NCBI GenBank assembly: GCA_021773095.1
Contig: JAJFKR010000006.1
Location: 186,001-250,000 of the forward strand
DNA: 64,000 nucleotides
Source of the DNA: Woeseiaceae bacterium
Lineage (GTDB): Bacteria; Pseudomonadota; Gammaproteobacteria; Steroidobacterales; Woeseiaceae
Reading direction: 5' to 3'
Below the pieces are notes generated by a model, which searched no databases, had not been told where the DNA came from, and saw only the letters and a list, made by a program, of their open reading frames with translations. Every line of letters starts with the position of its first letter. Positions within the stretch are counted from its first letter, which is position 1. A program made the translations under genes and the position numbers. Shown piece after piece: positions 54,916-62,823 of the stretch.

Positions 54916-54974
54916 GAGCGCGCCCTGCGCGTGCGATGATCGTTACGTGGTCGCGCGCAGGGCGCGCTCCTACG
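54911..54974. repeat. palindromic REP-like element carrying both flanking stop codons
   Basis: GTAGGAGCGCGCCCTGCGCG (54912-54931) and its exact reverse complement at 54954-54973, extended to 21 pairs by C54911/G54974, flank a 22-base loop. The dnaB TAG (54913-54915) lies in the left arm and the stop of the convergent FHA gene (54970-54972) in the right arm. It must fold strongly in both transcripts and probably ends both. A partial copy is at 62764-62809. Confidence 0.88.
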
Positions 54975-55815
54975 ACGAGGCGAAGAATCCCATTTTGACG
55001 CCCGCCAGTTGCAGCACATCATTGTCCTGCAGTTTGCGTGCCTGGGCACCAATGGCTTGTCCATTGACGAGCGGATAGTCGCCTTCCTTGCCCGACTCAA
55101 CGTGCACGATGTAGTAGCCCTCTGCACGCCGCGTGATTGCGGCGACTTGCACGCCCGGTCGGCCCAGGGTTGTCAGCGCCTTGGTTAGCTCCAGTTCGCG
55201 GCCTGCAAAACCGCCGCTTAGAACCTGTAACTTCGCGAGCGGCAGGGCATTCGGCGCACTGGCAGGATCGATACCGTGTGCCGTATCAGAGTGCGAAACC
55301 TTCTCGCCCATTGACGGCGCCTTGGGTGCTTCATCAAGAGCCGCTGCTTCGGCCGGGTCAAGCTTAACGGCCGCAGCCGCGTCTGCCTGATACGCCGGTT
55401 GTTCGTCTTGTTCTGTAGCGGCCGCTTTTTCCGCGGCAGCTTCGGCTTTCGCCAGCTGATCAGCATTCTGTTGGCCAGCAGGAATAACCATCGTTTTCTC
55501 GAACTCGTCCTGTTCGGGTTCGTTCACCTGCTGGTCGGAGAATCGCAGCTGGTGATGGCCAATCGTAATGACGTCGCCGTGCTGCAACGCGTGTTTCTTG
55601 ATCAGCTTGCCATTGACGTAAGTGCCATTGGTGCTGTTCAAGTCCTCTAGAAAGGAATCGTTCAGAATATTGATGATCAGTGAATGATGTCCACTGACGG
55701 CCGGGTTATCGATGCGGACATCGTTATCCGGAAGGCGACCAATGGTGTAGCGTTCCTTGGTCATGTTGTATTCAGCCAGAACCTGATTGTCCAGACTAAG
55801 AATTAACCTTGCCAT
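54970..55815 (-). CDS. double FHA-domain protein
   Basis: 281 aa. First FHA domain at about 1-95 with GRLPDNDVRID, SGHHSLI and NSTNGTYVNG, the phosphothreonine-binding residues. A central Ala/Glu-rich linker begins EFEKTMVIPAG, a likely Thr phosphorylation site, and a second FHA-like fold occupies the last 90 residues (LTTLGRPGVQVAAI, LVNGQAI). Third gene of the kinase-PP2C-FHA operon, so probably the phospho-dependent adaptor of that system. Confidence 0.88.
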   Translation of the reverse strand: MARLILSLDNQVLAEYNMTKERYTIGRLPDNDVRIDNPAVSGHHSLIINILNDSFLEDLNSTNGTYVNGKLIKKHALQHGDVITIGHHQLRFSDQQVNEPEQDEFEKTMVIPAGQQNADQLAKAEAAAEKAAATEQDEQPAYQADAAAAVKLDPAEAAALDEAPKAPSMGEKVSHSDTAHGIDPASAPNALPLAKLQVLSGGFAGRELELTKALTTLGRPGVQVAAITRRAEGYYIVHVESGKEGDYPLVNGQAIGAQARKLQDNDVLQLAGVKMGFFASS

Positions 55816-55855
55816 GATTTCTCGCTCTGTATATCTTGCATTCCCAGTTCACAGC

Positions 55856-56683
55856 CTAGGAACGAAATAAGCCGGCAATCTTTGCAAGCAGGCCCTTTTT
55901 TGCCGGGAAGGCTTCCTTAACCTGTGCAAGCATTACCGACACATTGTCACGCCCGCCGTGGTCGTTCGCCATGTCCACCAGCTGTTGACCAACGACGTCA
56001 AGACTAGCATTAAAAGTACTGATAGTTAAGTGAATATCGTCATCCTCGACCATGTCGCACAGACCGTCAGAACACAACAAATAGATGTCTTCCGGCAGTA
56101 CCTCGTACTCGTGAACCTCGACCTCAACGGCCGGTTCGACACCTAGGGCGCGGGTCACGTAATTACGATTGGTCGAGCGTTGTGCTTCTTCTGCTGAATA
56201 GAAACCACGATCCACCAGTTCCTGCAAGAGGGAGTGGTCGAGCGTCACCTGGTCGAGTTGGTCGCCACGTAGACGGTAAGCTCGCGAATCGCCGACATGG
56301 GCGATTGAAATCTTGTTGTCGTAGAACATACAGGCAACGATGGTCGTGCCCATTCCCTCGCAGCTGGTCTGGCTTTGTGCCGTCTGATAGATGATCTTGT
56401 TGGCGCGATAGATGGCGTCTCGCAATACGATCGACTGCCGCATCATACCGCTGTGTGGATCGATGTCATGACGCTCTTCGCGGGTGGCGCCCTCAGCAGC
56501 AAGGTCGGTAACGATCTGCACGGCAATGCCACTTGCGACCTCGCCTGCGTTGTAGCCTCCCATGCCGTCCGCCAGAACCATCAGTCCGATGTCACCGGTC
56601 GTGCCGATAGCGTCCTCGTTGTGCTCACGAACTCGTCCCGTGTCGGTGAGCTCGGCAAAATCAATTTTTCCGCGGACTGTCAT
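55856..56683 (-). CDS. PP2C-family Ser/Thr phosphatase
   Basis: 275 aa. PPM-type motifs: RVREHNEDAIG, VLADGMGGYNAGEVAS, IAHVGDSRAYRLR, LLCSDGLCDMV and GGRDNVSVML, with the metal-binding Asp residues present. Soluble; the operon partner of the downstream FHA protein and upstream kinase, whose phosphorylation it would reverse. Confidence 0.95.
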   Translation of the reverse strand: MTVRGKIDFAELTDTGRVREHNEDAIGTTGDIGLMVLADGMGGYNAGEVASGIAVQIVTDLAAEGATREERHDIDPHSGMMRQSIVLRDAIYRANKIIYQTAQSQTSCEGMGTTIVACMFYDNKISIAHVGDSRAYRLRGDQLDQVTLDHSLLQELVDRGFYSAEEAQRSTNRNYVTRALGVEPAVEVEVHEYEVLPEDIYLLCSDGLCDMVEDDDIHLTISTFNASLDVVGQQLVDMANDHGGRDNVSVMLAQVKEAFPAKKGLLAKIAGLFRS

Positions 56684-56712
56684 GGTGTTATTAATTCTCG
56701 CTCAAAAAGTCG

Positions 56713-58800
56713 TCAGGTAACTCGTGCACAATTTCTTAGCGCGATTGCCATTTCGGCACCGCATGAAAATCGATCTTGCGGACGTTTCGCCAGTGCCTTG
56801 GCAAGCACAGCATCAACGCTGGGTGGTATGCCAGCGCGTCGGCTGGAAATTGGCGCCGGATCATCAGTTGTAATTTTTGTCATCAATACCGCGATGTTCG
56901 ATGCTTTGAACGGTACCTCACCCACCAGAAGCTCGTACAGGGTAACACCAAGTGAAAACAAGTCCGAGAGTCCCGTGAGGTCCTCTGCACCCAGTTGCTC
57001 AGGCGACATGTACATAGGCGTTCCCAAAACGATTCCGGTCTTGGTCTTGTTATTATCGGTCATCCGGGCGACACCGAAATCGCTGATCTTTATCGTGCCA
57101 TCTTTTGGGTTGTAGAGCAGATTGGCGGGCTTGATGTCGCGGTGTATGACGCCCTGGTTATGTGCGTAATCGAGGCCCTCAGCGGTTGCCGCCGCAAGCT
57201 CCATTGCGCGCTTCGGCGCCAGCAGTCTCTTCGGGTCTGTAAAGTCCCGCAGCGGTATGCCCGGGACATACTCCATCGCGATATAGGCGAGGCCCTTGTC
57301 CTCGCCGGCATCGAACACGGTGATGATATTGGGGTGCGTCAATCGGCCGGCAGATTCCGCCTCTCGATAAAACCGCAGTCGAGCCTCTTTAAGTTCTTCA
57401 TCTTCGAATTCATTTTCGATCGGGATGGCTTTTACGGCCAGAGCACGATTAATTCTCGGGTCTTTTGCGAGATAGACGGCGCCCATGGCACCGCGACCAA
57501 TTCGACGTTCGATAACGTAACGTCCCAGGCGTTCGGGGGCTCCGCTGGACTGTTTCAGTTGAGCTTCGTGAACTGCAGGGGCTCCCTGAGTACGCTTCAT
57601 CCAGTCCAGCACAGCTTCGGCACGCTCGGGCTTGGCCTGCTGTTCGAATGCCAGCGATAATTTGTACATGATCGCTGCGACTGTTTCTGATGGGTTGCAG
57701 CGACGAAACTCTGCAAAAGCTGGCTCGAGGCGTCCGGCAGAAAGGAAATCAATACCTTTCCTGAACGCATCGCCCGATACTTTCTGAACATCGACAACCA
57801 GCCAGGCGCTCAAAATCGCGACGCCGACAAAAATTAGCATTGGGCGTCCAAGGTCCATGCGTATTTGCAAACCGAAGAGCAGGGCTGCTTCGACCAGGAG
57901 CAGGATCGCTATCACGGTGATGGTAAGGACGGAAATATCACGGCGGTTTCTGTCCGGTAAGAACAACACAGCGACGATCGCGAGCATGGCCGGTATCAGG
58001 TATTCCATCGCCTTGACGCTTGCCGGTGAACCGATCGTACGGCGGTTTTCGATATCCGCCAATAACGTTGCAGTGATTTCCGATACGGTAACTAACTGTC
58101 CCGATGGCAACATAGCGGCCGCATCGACGAACGGTAAGTCCGAATCCACAAATACGGTCGCGCCTTGCAACGAGGTCGGCGCATCCGCGTTAAGTAAATT
58201 ATCGACATCGATACGTGGTAGCTCGACGTAGCTCGAAAAATAAATCAGGTCGTCGGCACCCGAGAGCAGGCTGGCTCCTCCCGTGTCAGAAGACTGAAAA
58301 TCGATAGCGAGTGGCAGTGAGGGCGACATGACTCCGCTGTTAAGCTGCCACAGTTTAGATTGTCGCAAAATATTGTCGCTGTCGGGCCGGGCCGTAACAA
58401 ATCCGTCGCGTGTTGCCACGTCGGCCAATCGATGTCGCGTTGGAACGAAGACCGGCATATGAGTGTTCAGCAAAGCAGACCAGCCTGGCAATTCATCCGC
58501 CGCGGGTATCTCGGGTGGGTTCGGCAAAATGATGCGGCCCACACCTGCGTCCTGAAGAGCCTGAATGACATTACCGTACTGATCCAATGCCTCGTCTTGT
58601 GTTGACCGATTCGTGTTGATACTGGCGATGAACGAATGACTTAACGCCTTGTTGGGCATGCCTCCGGCGAGTTGGTCGTAGAGGACCCGGTCTGCTGCAA
58701 CAAACCACTGTGCCAGTGGTCCGTACACCACCAACAACAAGACACTCACAAATGAGAGTGCGATGATTCGGTTGCGTTTTTGTTGCTTCGTTGTGTCCAA
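56713..58800 (-). CDS. membrane Ser/Thr kinase with extracytoplasmic CHASE2-like sensor
   Basis: 695 aa. A membrane helix near residues 12-30, then an extracytoplasmic CHASE2-like domain (AADRVLYDQL, the ALQDAGVGRIILPNPP element), three further helices around 265-345, a linker and a C-terminal kinase from about 430 (GRGAMGAVYLAK, VIHRDIKPANLL, ISDFGVARM, GTPMYMSPEQ), with all catalytic residues intact. First gene of the kinase-PP2C-FHA cassette. Confidence 0.92.
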   Translation of the reverse strand: MDTTKQQKRNRIIALSFVSVLLLVVYGPLAQWFVAADRVLYDQLAGGMPNKALSHSFIASINTNRSTQDEALDQYGNVIQALQDAGVGRIILPNPPEIPAADELPGWSALLNTHMPVFVPTRHRLADVATRDGFVTARPDSDNILRQSKLWQLNSGVMSPSLPLAIDFQSSDTGGASLLSGADDLIYFSSYVELPRIDVDNLLNADAPTSLQGATVFVDSDLPFVDAAAMLPSGQLVTVSEITATLLADIENRRTIGSPASVKAMEYLIPAMLAIVAVLFLPDRNRRDISVLTITVIAILLLVEAALLFGLQIRMDLGRPMLIFVGVAILSAWLVVDVQKVSGDAFRKGIDFLSAGRLEPAFAEFRRCNPSETVAAIMYKLSLAFEQQAKPERAEAVLDWMKRTQGAPAVHEAQLKQSSGAPERLGRYVIERRIGRGAMGAVYLAKDPRINRALAVKAIPIENEFEDEELKEARLRFYREAESAGRLTHPNIITVFDAGEDKGLAYIAMEYVPGIPLRDFTDPKRLLAPKRAMELAAATAEGLDYAHNQGVIHRDIKPANLLYNPKDGTIKISDFGVARMTDNNKTKTGIVLGTPMYMSPEQLGAEDLTGLSDLFSLGVTLYELLVGEVPFKASNIAVLMTKITTDDPAPISSRRAGIPPSVDAVLAKALAKRPQDRFSCGAEMAIALRNCARVT

Positions 58801-58989
58801 CGTCTGTCATGTCCCTGTTTTAAGGGCGAAATTATAGGCAAATGCAAGCATTCTTAATGAGATAGGGTTGGCACTTTTTATGTAATACAGACTCTGGAAG
58901 CGGTGCTATCATTGACTTTCGCAGGTTTGAACGAATTTAACAATAATCAATGCGCGATTTTCAATAATTGCGAGTTTATTCAAAAAACG

Positions 58990-59013
58990 ACTTATAATAC
59001 AATAAGTTATAAT
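58990..59013 (+). promoter_or_regulatory. AT-rich promoter-like region of radA
   Basis: Two exact TATAAT hexamers (58993-58998 and 59008-59013) and a small inverted repeat (ACTTAT 58990-58995, ATAAGT 59002-59007) lie 75-95 bases before the radA start, in the 286-base gap after the divergent kinase gene. A -35 is weak (TTGCGA at 58968-58973). Nothing else of note is in the gap. Confidence 0.4.
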
Positions 59014-59086
59014 TTACCCCCGGACCGGGATTCAGCGTTCGTGCGCTCTATCCGTCCCATATACGGCTTTTTGAGGGTCGAAAAAC

Positions 59087-60421
59087 GTGTCAAAAGCCAA
59101 AATTGCCTATTTGTGTACTGAATGCGGTGCCCACAGTGTCAAATGGGCGGGGCAATGCCCGGATTGTGCTGCCTGGAATACGCTGACCGAGACGAAATTC
59201 TCAGTGCCCAAAGGCGCGGCTGGCGCTGTGGCGACGACCCTTGAAGATCTGCCGGAAGGCATTGAGTATCGGCATGCGTGTGGATTCGGCGAGTTTGACC
59301 GCGTGCTTGGTGGCGGTCTCGTTCCAGGTGCAGTCGTTCTGCTTGGTGGCGATCCCGGTGTCGGTAAATCAACCTTGCTGCAACAGGTGTCCGCGAAACT
59401 GATGCAGGATGTGCCGGTTTGTTACGCCACCGGTGAAGAGTCATTACGGCAAATCGGTCAGCGATCACTGCGCCTTGGGCTCGACGCGTCCTCCATGAAC
59501 CTGCTTTCGGATACATCGATCGAAAATGTATTGTCACAAGCCCGCAAATGCAAAGCACGCGTATTGGTTATCGATTCTATGCAAACCATGACCAGCGACG
59601 GTGTGCCATCGGCACCCGGGTCCGTTGCGCAATTGCGGGACGGCGTTGGCAAGATAGTGCAATTTGCAAAACAAAATGATGTGGCCGTATTCATTATCGG
59701 TCATGTCACAAAAGAAGGTGCAATCGCTGGCCCGCGTGTTGTTGAACACATGGTTGACACGGTGTTGTATTTCGAAAGTGATCCGTCGAGTCGCTACTCC
59801 ATGATTCGTTCCGTAAAGAATCGCTTTGGTGCCAGTGGCGAGATGGGCGTGTTTGCAATGACGGAGACTGGTTTTCTCGAGGTCAGCAACCCATCGGCAA
59901 TATTTCTTTCGCGCGAGTCAGTAGATGAACCTGGCAGTGTGGTCTCTGTCGCGTGGGAGGGCAGTCGACCTTTGTTGGTCGAGATACAGGCGCTGGTCGC
60001 AGATGGCAACAGTAATTATGCGAAGCGACTCGCTCAGGGGGTTGATCAGAATAGACTCGCGTTACTGCTTGCTGTATTGCAGCGCCACGGTTCGCTGTCG
60101 GTCACTGACGAGGATGTGTTCGTGAACGTTGTCGGAGGACTTCGAATAAGCGAGACGGCGGTCGACTTGCCAACGTTATTGGCCATTGTGTCCAGCTTCC
60201 GGGATCGGGCAATGCCAGAACGATTGGTCTGTTTTGGTGAGATCGGTCTCGCTGGCGAAATTCGACCGGTACGATTTGGCACCGAGCGTATCGCTGCGGC
60301 CGCCAAGCAAGGCTTTACGCGTGCCATCGTTCCCAAAGGTAACGTGCCAAAGAAAATGCCTGCCGGCATTGAAGTGATTGGTATTCGCAGATTGAGCGAG
60401 GCGCTCGATGAGGCTTTTTAA
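59087..60421 (+). CDS. radA: DNA repair protein RadA
   Basis: 444 aa with a GTG start (GAGGG upstream). N-terminal zinc finger CTECGAHSVKWAGQCPDC, RecA-like core with Walker A GGDPGVGKSTL, the RadA-specific KNRFG motif, and a Lon-like C-terminal domain. Acts in branch migration during recombinational repair. Its stop overlaps the convergent corB stop by four bases. Confidence 0.96.
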   Translation: MSKAKIAYLCTECGAHSVKWAGQCPDCAAWNTLTETKFSVPKGAAGAVATTLEDLPEGIEYRHACGFGEFDRVLGGGLVPGAVVLLGGDPGVGKSTLLQQVSAKLMQDVPVCYATGEESLRQIGQRSLRLGLDASSMNLLSDTSIENVLSQARKCKARVLVIDSMQTMTSDGVPSAPGSVAQLRDGVGKIVQFAKQNDVAVFIIGHVTKEGAIAGPRVVEHMVDTVLYFESDPSSRYSMIRSVKNRFGASGEMGVFAMTETGFLEVSNPSAIFLSRESVDEPGSVVSVAWEGSRPLLVEIQALVADGNSNYAKRLAQGVDQNRLALLLAVLQRHGSLSVTDEDVFVNVVGGLRISETAVDLPTLLAIVSSFRDRAMPERLVCFGEIGLAGEIRPVRFGTERIAAAAKQGFTRAIVPKGNVPKKMPAGIEVIGIRRLSEALDEAF

Positions 60422-61695
60422 TCCGCCTCTATACCCGGCTGTTCACGTTTGCCGATGCGAACGAAGCGAATTCGATTGTCGTCGGTTTCGACAATTTCAA
60501 TCGGGTAGCCACTGATTTTCACGCAGGTTGATGGTGTTGGGATAGTTTCCAGCATCTCTACGATTAATCCATTCAGAGTCTTCGGTCCATCCGTCGGGAG
60601 ATCCCAGTCCTGCGACCGGTTGAGTTCACGGATGTTAGCTGTGGCATCGACCAGGAAAGTGTTGCTTGTTTCGCGGACGACATCGTTCTCATCATCGGCA
60701 GGATCGGTAGTGAACTCGCCAACAATTTCTTCCAGTATGTCTTCTAGCGTGACGATGCCCTGAATGTCGCCGTATTCATCAACAACCATCGCAATACGCC
60801 CGCGACGCCTCTGAAACTGCACCAACTGAGTGCTGAGTGGCGTGCCTTCCGGCACGAAATACGCTTCCATCAGCAAGTTCTGCAGCATTTCCTTGCTGAA
60901 AGTCTTATTCGCGGAATTGGCAAGATGTCGTAAATGCAAAATTCCGATGACCTGGTCGATATTGTCGTGGTAAACGGGCAGACGCGTATGCTGACTTTCC
61001 GCAATCGTGGCCTCGATGTCTGCATCATCGTCGTCAAGATCGATACCGATAATCTCATTGTGGGGCACCATGACATCATCAACCGTGACCTTTTCGAGGT
61101 CGAGAATGCTGAGCAACATTTGTCGGTAGCGCGCGGAAATTCGCGTGCTTGCCTCGTGAACCACCGTGCGCAACTCCTCTCGGGTCAGTGAATGCAGATC
61201 ACTGCCTTTGTCCCGAACACCGAGCAGGAATAGCACGCCGTTTGAAGCCGCGTTGGTCAGCCACACGATGGGATAGGCGATTTTTAGTAGCGGGTAGTAA
61301 ATCATCGCGGCCGGAAAGGCGAGTCGCTCCGGGTGCAAAGCAGCGAGTGTTTTCGGTGCGGCTTCGGCGAAAACCAGTACGATCAGGGTGAAAATACCGG
61401 TGCCTATTGCTAATGCCAGTTCGCCGCCGAATTTCTGTGTGATTAACGTCACAAGCGCCATCGCTGAGAAATTGACGAGGTTATTGCCGAGAAGTATGAG
61501 GCCGATGAGACGATCGGGTCGTTTCAGCAAGTGTTCGGCGAGCTTTGCACCGCGGTGTCCTTCGCGCGCTTTGTGCCGTAGCTGGTAGCGATTGAGGCTC
61601 ATCAATGCCGTTTCCGAGCCTGAAAAAAACGCGGAAAGCATCAGTAGCACAACAAGCAGACCAAGAAGACCTGCTAGTGGAATGTCGTCGCCCAA
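60418..61695 (-). CDS. CorB-type membrane protein (CNNM/CorC family, DUF21 plus CBS)
   Basis: 425 aa, TTG start at 61695 with GGAGG ten bases upstream. DUF21 membrane domain (MLSAFFSGSETALMSLNRY), tandem CBS domains (VPHNEIIGIDLDDD, IAMVVDEYGDIQGIVTLEDILEEIVGE) and a C-terminal CorC-HlyC domain. Family members are linked to magnesium/cobalt transport. Lies next to ypjD and ffh as in many gammaproteobacteria. Confidence 0.93.
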   Translation of the reverse strand: MGDDIPLAGLLGLLVVLLMLSAFFSGSETALMSLNRYQLRHKAREGHRGAKLAEHLLKRPDRLIGLILLGNNLVNFSAMALVTLITQKFGGELALAIGTGIFTLIVLVFAEAAPKTLAALHPERLAFPAAMIYYPLLKIAYPIVWLTNAASNGVLFLLGVRDKGSDLHSLTREELRTVVHEASTRISARYRQMLLSILDLEKVTVDDVMVPHNEIIGIDLDDDDADIEATIAESQHTRLPVYHDNIDQVIGILHLRHLANSANKTFSKEMLQNLLMEAYFVPEGTPLSTQLVQFQRRRGRIAMVVDEYGDIQGIVTLEDILEEIVGEFTTDPADDENDVVRETSNTFLVDATANIRELNRSQDWDLPTDGPKTLNGLIVEMLETIPTPSTCVKISGYPIEIVETDDNRIRFVRIGKREQPGIEAD

Positions 61696-61770
61696 AAGAA
61701 GGGCACCTCCAGATCAATCAGATCATTGCGAGTTCATCAGTCCGGCCGGGAACTGTCAAGAACGCGTGTC

Positions 61771-62577
61771 TCAGCCCCAGCTTCGGTGCAGTACCTGTTC
61801 CAGGACTACGCGCACGCCGAAGTAGGCGACACACAACAGCAGAAAACCGCCCAGATACAGTTTGATGGCGCGTCCGCCGCGCCAACCCGCGAAATGCCGT
61901 CCGGCCAGCAAGGTGCCGAACACGACTAAAGCGAGCAGCGAGAATACAGTCTTGTGTGCCAGATGCTGGGCAAACAAATTATCAACGAATGTCAGGCCCA
62001 GAAGGATCGTGAATGCGAGTCCTGTAAATCCGGCAGCGGTGATACCAAAGAGTAATCGCTCGGTCGTTTCCAGTGGCGCGAACAGGTGGTTCATCGTCGA
62101 GATTTGACCGGCTTGCAAACGTCGTTCCTGCAACATCGCATAAATCGCGACAATGGTGCCGACGGTTAATAGTCCGTAAGACATCAAAGCCATGAGGACA
62201 TGAGCGCGAACTTGCCAGACAAGCGCCGTCATTGCCGTCGACGAACTGTCGAGGCTGGTCATACAAGCGGCAAAAGCCCCCGGCACGAGCAGTCCGGCGG
62301 CGATGCCACGCAAGCTTGGCTGGATGGCCGCAATCAGGCTGATCAGTGCCAGTTCGAGACCGATCATTGAGACTGTGTTTCCCAACGAGAGGTTAAATCC
62401 GTCGGCGACCAATATCGATGCATACAGTGTTTTGCTGTGCAGGGAAATTCCGACCGCGATCAACAGGCAGGCGCCAGGAAACAGCGGTCGAGCGTTGCTT
62501 TGTGTTCGCGGCAGGCGCGACAACACGAAAGCCGCGGCAGCCGCAAGATATAGCAGGAAAATTGTGATTTCAGCCAC
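61771..62577 (-). CDS. ypjD: YpjD/CcsA-like inner membrane protein
   Basis: 268 aa, eight membrane helices, with the cytochrome c assembly (CcsA/HemX) pattern: WQVRAHVLMALMSYGLLTVGT and HKTVFSLLALVVFGTLLAGRHFAGWRG, which give the conserved heme-handling histidines. E. coli YpjD is of unknown function. Divergent from ffh. Confidence 0.9.
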   Translation of the reverse strand: MAEITIFLLYLAAAAAFVLSRLPRTQSNARPLFPGACLLIAVGISLHSKTLYASILVADGFNLSLGNTVSMIGLELALISLIAAIQPSLRGIAAGLLVPGAFAACMTSLDSSSTAMTALVWQVRAHVLMALMSYGLLTVGTIVAIYAMLQERRLQAGQISTMNHLFAPLETTERLLFGITAAGFTGLAFTILLGLTFVDNLFAQHLAHKTVFSLLALVVFGTLLAGRHFAGWRGGRAIKLYLGGFLLLCVAYFGVRVVLEQVLHRSWG

Positions 62578-62687
62578 AGAAACTCAGAAGGCACTAACCT
62601 AAATAGCAGTCGCTCAATCATCCCATACGGCGTAGTTTAAGAGAACCCTCCTTATGAGGATTCATGACCCCATCACAAGGGTCACAA

Positions 62688-62766
62688 GCGTCGGTCGAGA
62701 TACTGTTTACAGGAAATAAAGCGGACCGAAGGGAGCCATTCCAGTAAACAGTATTTCGACCGACGC
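62688..62766. repeat. long inverted repeat (MITE-like) upstream of ffh
   Basis: A 22-base left arm (62688-62709, opening GCGTCGGTCGA) and right arm (62745-62766) are reverse complements with one G-T type mismatch, extending to 23 pairs with C62710/G62744. The 33-base loop is not coding. Its right end joins directly into a truncated copy of the dnaB-side palindromic repeat. It fills most of the ypjD-ffh gap. Confidence 0.85.
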
Positions 62767-62809
62767 GTGCGATGATCGTAACGAGGTCGCGCGCAAGGCG
62801 CGCTCCTAC
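62764..62809. repeat. truncated second copy of the REP-like element
   Basis: The loop TGCGATGATCGTAACGAGGT and right arm CGCGCAAGGCGCGCTCCTAC (62790-62809) match the element at 54911-54974 with few changes, but the left arm is cut to CGCG and replaced by the end of another inverted repeat. It ends 14 bases before the ffh ATG. Confidence 0.85.
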
Positions 62810-62823
62810 AGTAGTATGTCGGC

